This document shows, piece by piece, positions 53,201-63,580 of a DNA stretch of 64,000 nt; the stretch's first letter is position 1; each line of letters opens with the position of its first letter. The DNA lies in contig OU862919.1 in NCBI GenBank assembly GCA_917880885.1, forward strand, positions 52,737,058 to 52,801,057, in the 5' to 3' direction. The stretch is from Limnephilus marmoratus. Lineage: Eukaryota > Arthropoda > Insecta > Trichoptera > Limnephilidae. Position numbers and translations under genes: made by a program. Below the pieces are notes generated by a model. That model did no database searches. It saw only the letters and a program-made list of their open reading frames with translations, and was not told the DNA's origin.

Positions 53201-53762
53201 ACAACAAATCACAAATAAAGCTGCTAAAATGTTAGGTTTTATCATGAGAAACACAAAACTTTTTAATAGTATCAACGTCATTAAGCAACTCTACTTTGCC
53301 TACGTACGAAGTCATTTGGAGTTTGCGTCAGTTGTTTGGTCTCCATTTTATAAAATCCATACGAACAAAATTGAAGCAATTCAAAACAAATTCCTCAAAT
53401 ATCTTTGTTACAAGTCATATGTAAGATTTAATAATTATGCAGAGGCAGCCTCATACTTTAAAATTGATTCATTGAGTGTACGAAGGCATCATAAGGATGC
53501 AATATTCCTGTATAAATTAGTTAACAATAATATTCAATGCCCAGAGTTGCTAAATAAAATTCAATTTAATGTACCTGCGCGTACAACACGCTCTTCTGTC
53601 CTGTTCAGGGTTGATCAATGCAAGACAAACTGCAAGCAAAATTCTTGTCTGAACAGACTATGCAATAGTTACAATAGCATATTATCCAAGGTGGACATTT
53701 TCAATTCCGAACCTACCAAATATAAGGGGTACATAAAAGAGTATTTCTCTGATGTTTCATGA
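50250..53762 (+). pseudogene. LINE ORF2 with one nonsense codon and a solo-LTR insertion
   Basis: The ATG at 50250 leads straight into the endonuclease (ELYYQNLRGLRTKTN, LTETWLNNS, GGGVLIAV, SYIAPDS, LVGDYNLSHLHW). An in-frame TAA at 50802-50804 interrupts it, and the same frame continues (NNRILDLAVSN) through the linker to the RT (YRPISKLTIFSKLMEK, TKQHGFTKGRN). At 52010 a 644-bp insert enters. RT resumes at 52658 with DIIYTDFAKAFDKIN, SGIQQGSHLGPLFF, FADD at 52934, and a complete C-terminus (IQFNVPARTTRSS). The insert plus the 4-bp duplication is 648 bp, a multiple of three, so the frame is unchanged either side. Confidence 0.92.
52010..52653. mobile_element. Solo LTR (644 bp) inside the LINE RT domain
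   Basis: The insert begins TGTAATATAA and ends CCCGTTGCA (TG...CA, with imperfect TGYAAY inverted ends) and is flanked by AAGT at 52006-52009 and 52654-52657. Without it and one AAGT, the codons across the site read QVDIIYTDF, the expected RT sequence. No gag or pol is present, so this is a solo LTR left by LTR-LTR recombination or a terminal-repeat-only insert. It is not related to the LTR at 10.5/15 kb. Orientation unknown. Confidence 0.85.
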
Positions 53763-54401
53763 ATATGTTATGTGTCTATGTTTCTATCGTTTATCTTTAA
53801 TTCTGTTATGATTTGATTTATATGTACAATCTGGCTTCTTATGGTTACCAATGTATTGATATTTTATGTTTTATGTAAATTTTAGTTTTATATACTTAAT
53901 CTTTTGTTTTATAAAATTTTTGATCTCATACTGCTTTATTATAAATTTATTATTTTTATTTTTTTATTATGCTGTTAATCAGAGGTAAAGTCACATGGAG
54001 GAAATCCATAATTGGTTTTATTTTGGCTATACAAACATGTACAAACTGTAAAAATGTAAACTGTCGATTTCCCGAAAATAAATAAATAAAATAAATAAAT
54101 AATCAATGTACAATTGTCATTAAAATGTAAAAAAAAGAAAAAAAACTAACTTTCTACTACAACACGTAAATACTTGTACTTGTCACACTTAATCATATAC
54201 TCGTAAACACCTCAGCACAGGTTCTCCTAGTGAGGTGTTCACGAAACATACAATTTTATCAACCAACAGTTTCACCTCCTTAAACCTACCGTACACCCAA
54301 CATAATATATTAATATGTAAAAATGTTTTCAAAATACATTGCGTAAAATGTTAATAATAAGGTAAAAACTGTAATATATAGAAATAAATTAAATAAAAAG
54401 C

Positions 54402-54475
54402 GTTCCCAAGATGACATAGGCCCTGAGGGAAATTATTTTCCTCGGGGCCTCCTGTGTGGAACTCATGTAAAAAAT
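54402..54475 (+). mobile_element. SINE X / LINE family A 3' end fragment
   Basis: GTTCCCAAGATGACATAGG, CCTGAGGGAAATTATTTTCC, TCGGGGCCTCCTGTGTGGAA, then ATGTAAAAAA. The inner stem is present with one G·U-type change. Only the 3' ~70 bp remain. Confidence 0.75.
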
Positions 54476-55485
54476 ATATTAAAAAAATGATTAAAAAAAT
54501 TACGCACGGTTAGGTTATGGGCTATTGTTCAAAAGAAAAAATTATAACTCTTCAAATGGAGTTGCATGATTCTGAGTTGTGATGGAACCAACTAAAACAC
54601 CGTTGGGAAGTGACGGTTTACGGTTGGAAAGTGATTCTGATGATGTGTGGCCTGTCATCTCGGGATCCGAGGGAAGTTTTTGAACGTGATAACGAGAAGG
54701 TTTTTATTTATACAAATATATTAAATTTCAGCTCACGAAATTGAAATACGTAGGCACATTAGTACTACGCCAATATTGTAAGTGTAAACGTGTTATTCAG
54801 AAAACTCTCACGAATAAAAAACACGTAAAATCTCTGGTTTGACGTTAGTATTTCAGTTACATACTAATAACCACGCACAGAAGATGTAAATGGGATGCCC
54901 CGCACCAGCATAACACATACATCACGCAGATTGCGGGAGCGAATAAATGCGACCCGGAAACATGTCCCACCTCACGTGGAATGAAACCGTCCACATATTC
55001 AAAAAAAGACATAAATAAAATAAATATAAATAACCTGGAATTATCCACGTTAACGGAGGCCGATAAACTAAACGTCAAGCCATTTTATCTTTTTATATAT
55101 TGCGTGGATAATAAATGATGGTTTAAATTTATAGGCATTTCTTGTGTGTTAGATATTGTATTTTAAACATTTTGTTTTTGAAGGTATTATTGTATTAACG
55201 GTGGCAATTTATAACTACGGATTTTTGATACACGAGTATTTTCTAACGATGGTTACATGTTTGAGCTTTTCAGAATATTTTAAAGATACCGAATATCGGT
55301 ATATAATTTAATTTAAATATAAATCATTTTAAACATCATAAAAATAAAAATAGGGAAGATGTTACCAAAAGCTTTTAAATTAGTCGTCTCAATGCGGCCT
55401 AACTACAATTTGATAAATTTTTGAACGCCAATTGTCACAATAATAAAAGCTAACATATTTACTACTAGGACGTACGACTAGGGTA
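54476..55485. other. No gene recognised
   Basis: AT-rich with one GC-richer patch (54880-54990). A plus frame with SRRLRERINATRKHVPPHVE is short and unassigned. Confidence 0.45.
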
Positions 55486-55915
55486 CAGGAATAAGAAAAT
55501 AATAATATGCTCTGATAGCCAGGCAGTCCTAATGGCAATGGAAAGTAACTGATACGACTCCACTCCAGACTGGTGATGGAATGCAGGACTAATAAAGAAC
55601 TTGCTACCATAAATAAAATAACCTTGATCTGGGTACCAGGACATAAAGATATTGAGGCCACCGACGGGCTGACGAACCAATAGCAAGAAAAGGGCGAAAG
55701 CCACTTGCGGGTAGGACTACTAAGGGAACTGGTGGGACTAGTAACGAGGCACTGCCATCTCAGGAGACACGTGCAGTTGTTGGGAATGGAAAATACCAAC
55801 ACTAACAGGAAATGTGAAGAGGATAAAGAGACATAGACATTGAACATTGTATTGTAAATAAGATTCTGTTGGAAACAAGGCTTCGCTTCCTGGGACGATA
55901 CTTTGTGGTACCAGA
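55486..55915 (+). pseudogene. Relic of a LINE RNase H domain and terminal zinc motif
   Basis: Plus frames read ICSDSQAVLMAMESN then stop, and TLIWVPGHKDIEATDGLTNQ then stop. These are two conserved RNase H blocks (SDSQAAL and WVPGH) in correct order and spacing. Further on, CEEDKET and TRLRFLGRYF resemble the C-x-x-C ... H ... C tail and RLRxLG end of I/R1-group LINE ORF2 proteins. Several stops and frameshifts mark it as old. Confidence 0.7.
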
Positions 55916-55924
55916 AGTTAAGTT

Positions 55925-55967
55925 AAGTTAACCAGGGTTGTCATCCAATGACAACCCTGGTTAACTT
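55925..55967. repeat. 20-bp perfect hairpin with 3-nt loop
   Basis: AAGTTAACCAGGGTTGTCAT (55925-55944), loop CCA, then the exact reverse complement to 55967. It is unlike the LINE relic beside it. Confidence 0.95.
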
Positions 55968-58598
55968 TATGAAGGTACCGGGTTATTGTTAAAAGAATGA
56001 GGTAAAATAGGAGGTAGCACCATGTTTGGGAATATTTAAGTCTCTTTCCTACATATTCTTACATACTTCCTTCTACCTACTTAGTGAAATTGCAAACCAG
56101 TGCAGTGATAACCTTCAACATGCACGCAGTGTTTTCCATGATTAGGTGTCTATTATTTTATATATTCTCGAAGGCGAGTGATAAATCTCCAATTACTTAA
56201 ATCTTCAAATTATAAATGTTGGTGTAATATTAGAATCCGTGCACAGTTGGAACATTTTATCTAGAATGTGGAATTTATGTGGACACCATCAATCCAGCCT
56301 ACAGTGAGTTTATGCTTCCTTAGTTCCCTTCTCCAGAAAGTTCCTAACATGCACCATGCGCCTATCTCCACGGGAACTGTACGCAAACCATCTCCGCTTT
56401 CAATTTAATAAAATACTTGCACAACTAAAAAAAGTTATTAAATTCATTTTATATTTGCAATGTTACCTTGTGACGTCACGTTACAATGAAAAGAAAAAAC
56501 CAACTTTGTATAAAATACCACCATTTTTAATGAAGATCATCAAGACGTTTCAAAACCAAAGATTTATTTATTAGAATACAAAGAAAAATGGACACGAAGC
56601 ATATAAAAATATTTACCTATGGACGAAAATATAACAATAAGCGATGAGAAAAGTTATTTATTATTGTAAAAAAAAAATTATAAAACGATTATCTACTCTA
56701 TTTATACAATTAAAACTTTTATAAATTAAAACAACAGAATAAAGTGCAAAGGAGGTGGAATTACAATTAGAGCATTTGAAATTTCAGAAGTTGTAAAAAG
56801 TGTTACTAAATATTTTGTATAGCCACATCCTGTATTTGTTTTTACATAAATGCCTTCATTCATAATATTTTTTCTTATTTAGATATCGTGGTTATTTTTT
56901 AATCGTGTTGTTTTATTTTACAAAAGTTTTTGTAATTTAGACTCCTTAGATTGTACTTTCTATGGTTATTTTTTGTTTGCCCCTCTCCAAAAAAATATTC
57001 TCTCTACTATCAAACCTTATGTTAAATAAAATTATTAGCCTCCCCTCCATTCAACATCTCATCTCAAAAATACAATACATAATTATTATCTTATAACGAT
57101 TTCATTTATTTTACGGGTATCATAAATATGTTTTACAATGAAAAGTAATTATTTACCTTTTCCTACCACTTATTGTTTTATTCTGTAGGAACTTATTTGT
57201 CTATTAATAATAATAATTTGGTGAAAAATTCTTCAAGGGCGGTGTACAATTTATTAAGAATTCTTAGGTTCCATATAATTTTACTATTTACAAATCGATA
57301 CAGAAACATACTTCCCAGGCAGGTCACTTCCGATAAACACACTTTAATTAGAAAGTTTATGCTTGGAGAAGATACGGCTTTGCATGCGAAGGACATTATT
57401 ATTTAAAACACTGGACCTTGCACAATTTTACATTTACTACCCCCATCACTATTATTATAATATTTATGAAAAGATTAGTGGCAAAAGTAGAGTTGATATT
57501 TATTTTAAAAGACTGGAGAATTTAGGACTCTTTAGGGCTAGAGAATGATCATGAAATGACCTTTACAAACGTTACCAAATAGGATTTTTATTTCTACATT
57601 TTTACAAACTAGTTATTCACAATGTCGCGGGCATTGAATATGAAGATGAAATATTTTTGAGTTATGCCTTAATAATTATCGATAAACAATATCTCCTGAT
57701 GAAACATGTTGATGATTTTTTTATAAAAAATAGGTGTAAACAATATTGGTTAATTTAATTATTAATTTTGTTTTACTTATTCATATTTTTAAAAATTTTA
57801 ACGTATTTATGAGAACATTTTTTCAAAATAAACCAAGGGCGGAAAATAATAAAGACATTTTTTCTTCAAATTTAATTTATGACCAACGGCTCGAGAAGCT
57901 GAAATCTATTAAAAAGTCTTATAAAAAACTCTCTCCGTTGCGTTGGCTCGTAATTCTGGCCAATGCCTCACGCCGACTTTTGAGGGCATTTCTTTGATGT
58001 TTTATAATTATTCAAAGCGTTAAAAATAATTATGCACAAAAGTTTATGCTTTGGCGAAAGTAATGAGCAGTGGCTTGTCAGTTTTTTCATCCTACGGGGC
58101 TGAGGTTGAGGGAGTCAAAATTTAAATACATTTAAAGAAAAATTATTTATGCTTCGAAAGCATGAACGTTTTCTAATCGGTAATGTTGCTATTAAATGCA
58201 TATTGGATTAAAGAAATACGTTTTTAGGTTCATGAATGATATTTACATGCATCATTGCTAACGGGATCGCAGAATAGTGTACGAAAATTTCATAAAAGAA
58301 CTTGAGATTAATTTTACAAAAATAATTGTTAAAGCGGTAAAACCACCACGTTTTATATATGGTGGGTATAAAATTTCTTTCCTAACAGTTCTTTCCTATA
58401 ATCCTTTCTGAAATGGTTTGTTTAAAATTACTACCAAAATATTTTATTAATTTGCAACTTGTAGGAAAACTGTTTTGAAGTGTTTTTTCACTGTAGAAAA
58501 TACTTGCCATTTTATTGGACTTGTGACATCAGAGGATAATCCTTAACATTATTAATTTGATAAAGGTATTAATCACATCTTTTTTTTCGATCTTTAAA
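55968..58598. other. No gene recognised
   Basis: Long AT-rich stretch. Plus frames at 57173-57406 and 57363-57548 overlap, have no recognisable domain and follow TTTATTCTGTAG (acceptor-like). I cannot support an exon there. No repeats of the families above were recognised. Confidence 0.4.
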
Positions 58599-58628
58599 AG
58601 GACGGCCGGCGTAGTCCAGCGGTAAGGC

Positions 58629-59392
58629 AATTTAAGGTAATTTCTGCAATACCTCAATTACAGAATGAGCGCACCTAAACGGGGGTACATAAAAATGCTC
58701 TCGAATTATAACGTCTCCACTTTAACTAACCGGCGAACATTCCTTGACCTCATGACTCTATATAAAATCTGCAACAACATTATTGACTGTCCTGACCTAC
58801 TGAAACTAATAAACTTCAAAATACCACCCAGAGTAACAAGGCTTAACGACTTATTCCACATTAGCCGGACGCGTACAAATGCTGGTGTCAGGGATCCAAT
58901 CAGAAGAATGTGCGAATCGTTTAATCAAAATCAAAACCTCAAGGTTTTCGACTTATTTTTTGATACACGCAGTACCTTTAGTAGAAAATTGAAGGCTGTT
59001 TTCCTACAAAGTACAATAACACTTACACATTACTCGGTTAATAATTTTAACTACCTTTCTTTTTTCAAATTTATGTATTTTTTTTTATCTATATTTATAT
59101 ATTTTTGGTCTTACCATCAAAATTCCAAAAACAATTTGTAAACTTTTATAAGGATATTGCGCACATTTTTTTTTGATCTCTCTATTTGTAAAATAATATT
59201 CTTATGTATATACATACGTCTTTTCCGTATTAAAAAGTAAAAATATTTGCATATGTTTTTATCTGCTGTTAATGTAATTCGTGAGAAATAGTTTGGATGC
59301 AGGTGAATTCTCTATTAATTGTTTTGTATATTCTTGTCAATTGACATCTGTATCTGTATTTTCTCCTTAATAAAAAAAAAAAAAAAAAAAAA
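58629..59392 (+). mobile_element. 5'-truncated LINE inside the SINE (copy 5)
   Basis: The insert starts AATTTAAGG and ends in a ~22-nt poly(A) (59371-59392), flanked by AAGGC (58624-58628 and 59393-59397) as target duplication. Its frame (58665 to ~59141) is a LINE ORF2 C-terminus. Unlike the other LINE copies it ends in poly(A), not TAAA repeats. Confidence 0.85.
58665..59141 (+). pseudogene. LINE ORF2 C-terminal fragment
   Basis: The frame reads TFLDLMTLYKICNNIIDCPD, LLKLINFKIPPRVTRLNDLF and PIRRMCESFNQNQNLKVFDL. These correspond to the region after RT shared by all Jockey/CR1-group copies here (LLLYKIV...CPD.....FN.P.R.TR). RT itself is absent through 5' truncation. Confidence 0.8.
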
Positions 59393-59914
59393 AAGGCTCT
59401 TGACTCGCACACCGAAGGTCGCGGGATCGAATCCCGGGGTGGCAAATAAATTTAATTTGTGTTATTTCACAATGTATTCATTTAAAATAATGCATAGTAT
59501 ATTTGCGGCATGTTCCAGAATGGAAGATACTCTCAGTATCGCCCGTAAGACCACCATTCAGAATTGAAACGTAGCTTGAAATGGCGTTAGTCGTGTTTGG
59601 TGACTAGATCTGAATAGCCAGGTACTTCCCCACCTTCCTCTTCCCCCTCCCCACTACCTTCAGCCCCACAACATACCCCAATTGGGGATGCCATAACACT
59701 CAAATTTCACACGGAAATTTTATGGTACCCCTGATTGAAAAAAAACCTTTTTGAAAAAGAAATTAATGTGGAAGGGAATAAATTGGGGTTTATGGAAGGT
59801 CCAGGGATGAAGGAATCCTTGAATGGTTTGATGAAGAGCAATTTGACGTGGAAAGAGTATGCATATATGATACTGGAAGGCGATATCTGAATTAAATACT
59901 TATGGATTCATACG

Positions 59915-59975
59915 TCACTCCTGGTCACAATGAACTCAGAATTCTACACACCCCTTTTACATACTCTCCTTCACA
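59915..59975 (+). mobile_element. SINE X central fragment
   Basis: GGATTCATACGTCACTCCTG GTCACAATGAACTCAGAATTCTACACACCCC aligns with the centre of SINE X (GGATTCATACGTCCGTCACT... GATTCCTACCCACCCC). No ends recognised. Confidence 0.5.
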
Positions 59976-60904
59976 CCCCTTAAAATATACCAGACAATAA
60001 TTTAGTAAAGCAAAATCATTTCTAAATGTAATTTTATTCCTTTGGGCATTTCATCCATAAGAAATCTTTAATTTAACCTGAATTCCGTAAAAGCAACCGC
60101 ATTTTATAATGTAGTCCAAATGAATATCCAAAGTTCATTTCTGCCTCCGCGATAAGAAAACCGAACACGGTCTTTTGAAAAGGTTATTTGAAATAGGATC
60201 TTCCGATAACGTAAAAATGATTCAAGTCAAGGAAAAGATGAATTCATGAATTGATTCGTCTCTTTGATTTGGAAAAAATTATATTGTTTGTTGAGAAAGC
60301 AGATATTATACTCCTGGGGCCAGCAGCTTAGAAGCAGAGTAAAGTATAATACAAATCAAATATGAAAATAAGAAGCTGGGCTTCCAAGAATTCAGTTAGT
60401 ATTGCACAAAGGTAGGTTATGTTATCCACATTTTGATTCCTATCCGTCTAAGTCAGGTGAAAGAAATTCTTAGATTTTTATACTTGATTTGACAATATTA
60501 TATTTTTCATCGAACTTTATTTCATCTTTTCTGCTTTGTTCCTTCCTCAGGGCAAACATATAATAACTTGACATAGCAAAACCTTATGTGAGCACAATCT
60601 ATTACTTAATTTTGTAGTGGAGATGAGGGCATGGCTAGGGATTAGTGAAGAGTAGAAAGGTACAACTGACAGTAAAAGGGAACAAATCTAAAATGGGACT
60701 ATAAGATAATATTTTTGGTTTATTGATAATGGACCTATTATTATTAAGGATTTGTTTATTTCTAAATTATGTAAGAGTTTTCCTTCACTATTAATATGAA
60801 GAATATTTATCACTGTATTTTTGTCAAAACTATGATTATTTACGATGATATGGTTAGCGAAATCTTATTATTTATTATTAAAATTTATTATTTATTATTA
60901 AGAC
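59976..60904. other. No gene recognised
   Basis: AT-rich sequence, no supported feature. Confidence 0.5.
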
Positions 60905-60913
60905 ACCCTAAAT

Positions 60914-61564
60914 GTGAATCTTTCTACAGTAACATTAATAAAGGATCTGGGTTTCGTTTTTGATAACAAGATGACATTCGTCCCCCACATTGATGCAATC
61001 ACGAATAAAGCACTCAAATGTCTCGGTTTTGTGTTAAGATCGTCCAAAGATCTAATGCATACTAATACACTCAAAACTCTATACATAACACTAGTCAGAA
61101 GCATTCTTGAGTATAATTCCTCTCTCTGGTCGCCATTATACAATGTACATTCACACAAAATTGAAAGAGTACAACATAAATTTTTAAGGCATATAAATTA
61201 CAAATTAAAAGTTCCAATACAAAATTTGAATTATAATTATTTAATGCAATTGCTTAAATTACCCGAATTGTCACAGCGAAGAAAAATCTGTGATGTTTTA
61301 TTGTTATTTAAAATTATCAACGGATATTTGGATAGCCCTGAACTTGTGAACATGATAAATTATCAAGTACCTAACAATTACAACACCAGACTCCATGCTC
61401 CATTTAACGTAGTTGCTTCTCGCACTAATTTTATGTTTAACTCTTGTCTTCAGAGATTGCATCGTGTGGGGAATGAAACTTGCTCTGTCGATATATTTTT
61501 TTATAAAAACATCGCTTCCTTCAAAAAGCGTATATGTATGCTGATGCAAAAAATCCTTAAATGA
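60914..61564 (+). pseudogene. LINE ORF2 C-terminal third
   Basis: 216 codons without a stop, starting just after the RT active site: TVTLIKDLGFVFDNKMTF, ITNKALKCLGFVLRSSKDLM, LKTLYITLVRSILEYNSSLW, RRKICDVLLLFKIINGYLDS, and ending at HRVGNETCSVDIFF. The order matches the C-terminal part of the 42-kb and 52.6-kb copies. The FADD box is absent through truncation, so it is not functional. No ATG at the natural position. Confidence 0.85.
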
Positions 61565-61855
61565 TACAGATTGTTAACAGTAACAAATTTAATACCCATT
61601 GCTCTGTAACTACTTTCATTATACCTACTTACTTCTTTATACATTTATGTAATTGCTGTGAACCTTTTATTTTATTTTTTCCTGATGTTAACAAACTAAC
61701 CAAAACCAAAATCCTTAAATGTATCACATAGTTAACAGTAACAAACTTAATACTCACTGCTCTGTAACTACATTCATGATAACTACATTAATTGTACCTA
61801 CTTACTTATTTATATATGTAATTACTGTGTACATTTTATTTATTTTTTTCTTTTT
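61549..61855 (+). repeat. ~160-bp duplication in the LINE 3'UTR
   Basis: AAATCCTTAAATG..., GTTAACAGTAACAAA, CTCTGTAACTAC and GTACCTACTTACTT-like blocks occur in the same order from about 61549 and again from about 61710. The copies differ at many sites, so the duplication is not new. The first copy overlaps the end of the ORF. Confidence 0.8.
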
Positions 61856-62258
61856 TATAATAATAACAAACATACGTACATTTATGATAGCAAAAAAAAT
61901 AATAATAATTAAAAAAATAAATAAACAACAAAAAAAAATTAATTACAAGAAAATTACCTACTTTTACATTAATCGTTAAAAATGTTTTACACCACTGCAA
62001 TACCGGCATGCTTCGAGTATATTTGGAATCACATTTTGTGTGATATTGTGACAATAATTATTGTATCTAATGTAGCATGAACCCAAATACGAATCCGCTG
62101 GTTGAACTCCTTTTGTAAACAATTACTCGAATACTGATACCTACTTATTTTAGGCCTACTTATATCTTTCTAGCTCTGTTTATCATTTTATGTACTATAT
62201 ACTTATGATACTGCATACTTGTTATAATGTTCCTGTACAATTTATTTTATATTTAAAA

Positions 62259-62301
62259 GCCATCTAGGCGTAAACAAACAAATAAATAAATAAATAAATG
62301 C
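62259..62301 (+). other. 3'-terminal stem-loop and TAAA tail
   Basis: GCC (62259-62261), loop ATCTA, GGC (62267-62269), GT, then AAACAAACAAATAAATAAAT. Confidence 0.7.
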
Positions 62302-62658
62302 TCTTTGATACTAATTTCGAAATTACGCGTTCTTTTCGCGATATGAAACGATGAACAGTCATTACATTTTAGTTTATGTACGCATTAGGATTAAAAAAAT
62401 ACCGATTTATTATTTCATGCATAAAATGCTGGTTTAATATTAGAAGGGAGATTTTTGTAACATTGAGCAGAAAAATTATTAATATGTAAAATTTTAAGCC
62501 ATTCTTTGTCGTTAATATTATTAGTATTGTAAAGATATTATTTTTTTTTAATTTTAATTTAAGTTTTTATTTTAATTCATATTAGTTAAATAGCAATTTA
62601 TTTTGTTCTAGAGAGTTCAGAAAGGAAATTATTGTTTTATTATAGAAAGTTCAGAAAT
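62302..62658. other. No gene recognised
   Basis: AT-rich. GTTCAGAAA occurs twice near 62617 and 62650. Nothing else. Confidence 0.5.
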
Positions 62659-63352
62659 TAATTTAATGTTTCAAAGATCCAATCCATTGATATACTTGGT
62701 GTAACTATAAGTGACGAGCTCAGGAATGGCGGCTCCATCGAAACCAGAGCTAAATTAGCCTACCAAAAACTTGACGTTCTGTACACTGCCAGCAGATACT
62801 TAAATAGTACACAACTGCTCACCCTGTACAAATTGAAAGTACGCCCGACGGTTGAATTTGGCAGCAACTTCTCGTCTGGAGCTACAAAATACCTGAAAAA
62901 ACCCTCGTCTCTTTGCAGAAACGGGCGTTCGGTTTGATAGATTCTCTCATCTTGACAAACGGATTGCAATATTTAAAGCACAGGCGTCGGGTGGGAATGC
63001 TATCTTTGTTCTACCGGTATTTCAATAGAAGATGATCTCAGGAACTAGCGTCATTGAGTCAGGAAACACGCCAAACATGTGTACACGGTTGAAATTTGTC
63101 ACATGAGATCGGGTCGCTTCTTCGACTCGTTCTTGAGTTCAACGAGTTGGAACGATTTGCCGGCCTCTGTTTTTCCTCCTACTTCCAACATGGGTCTCTT
63201 CAAAACGAATGTTAACTCCTTCCTCTCCTCAAAAAGATCCCACACACCGAATCTTCAAAGATGATGCAGGCTCTGAGGGAAATTATTTTTCTAAGGGAAA
63301 ATTGTTTTTCTAAGGGTCTCCTGTGTGGAGTTAATGTTAATATAGATTTTTT
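62659..63352 (+). mobile_element. LINE family A, 3' fragment with internal deletion
   Basis: Starts AATTTAATGTTTCAAAGATC, loses about 75 bp relative to the next copy, then reads SIDILGVTISDELRNGGSIE, KLDVLYTASRYLNSTQLLTL and VRPTVEFGSNFSSGATKYL, stops, and resumes in other frames with RSGRFFDSFLSSTSWNDLPA and SNMGLFKTNVNSFLSSKRS. The 3'UTR has the family hairpin, here with a local duplication of TTTTTCTAAGGG, and no long poly(A). Dead copy. Confidence 0.85.
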
Positions 63353-63580
63353 TTTAAAAGAAAGACAAACATTCCCGGGTTACGAATAACCCAACAATGT
63401 TTGAAAATCTCCTACTACCATCATAGAAAGCCGAAAATGTTGCTTGTGTCCGGCAACATTTTCATCATTCCGGATGGGATCAAAGCGCTATGCCCACTCA
63501 ACCACCGACCAGTTAAATTCCGTCCGACCAGACCACCAGATATATTAGATATTAAGACGTTAGTTTGATTAGATTAGTAG
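63353..63580. other. Spacer between two LINE family A fragments
   Basis: Contains GAAAATGTTGCTTGTGTCCGGCAACATTTTC (63427-63460 region), an inverted repeat of about 10 bp. No gene. Confidence 0.5.

Larger units (their letters stand above)
49390..54105 (+). mobile_element. Jockey/CR1-group LINE copy 4, near full length, split by a solo LTR
   Basis: ORF1 (49414-50183, one frameshift), ORF2 (50250-53762, one stop plus the solo LTR at 52010-52653), a ~310-bp 3'UTR and an AAATAAATAAAT tail at about 54077-54103. The 5' start is approximate. Confidence 0.88.
58600..59705 (+). mobile_element. tRNA-derived SINE split by a LINE insertion
   Basis: The SINE head GACGGCCGGCGTAGTCCAGC GGTAAGGC (58601-58628, with the A-box-like TAGTCCAGCGG) is separated by 764 bp from its continuation TCTTGACTCGCACACC (59398 on), B box GGATCGAATCC (59424-59434) and body, which ends near GGGATGCCAT (about 59695). 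The minus copy at 16.5-16.9 kb shows the two parts joined (AAGGCTCTTGACTAGC), proving the split. The RNA polymerase III promoter is therefore broken. Confidence 0.9.
60905..62301 (+). mobile_element. Jockey/CR1-group LINE copy 6, 5'-truncated
   Basis: RT C-terminal frame (60914-61564), a ~700-bp 3'UTR containing a tandem repeat, the terminal stem GCC-ATCTA-GGC and an AAAT tail. Confidence 0.85.

Noticed and set aside
57173..57548. Overlapping plus ORFs after an acceptor-like TTTATTCTGTAG
   Set aside because: No recognisable protein, no donor at a consistent phase, low-complexity AT-rich surroundings.
59395..59455. Possible tRNA gene (B box, stem GGGATCGAATCCC)
   Set aside because: It is the second half of a SINE head; no acceptor stem closes and the A box lies 770 bp away.
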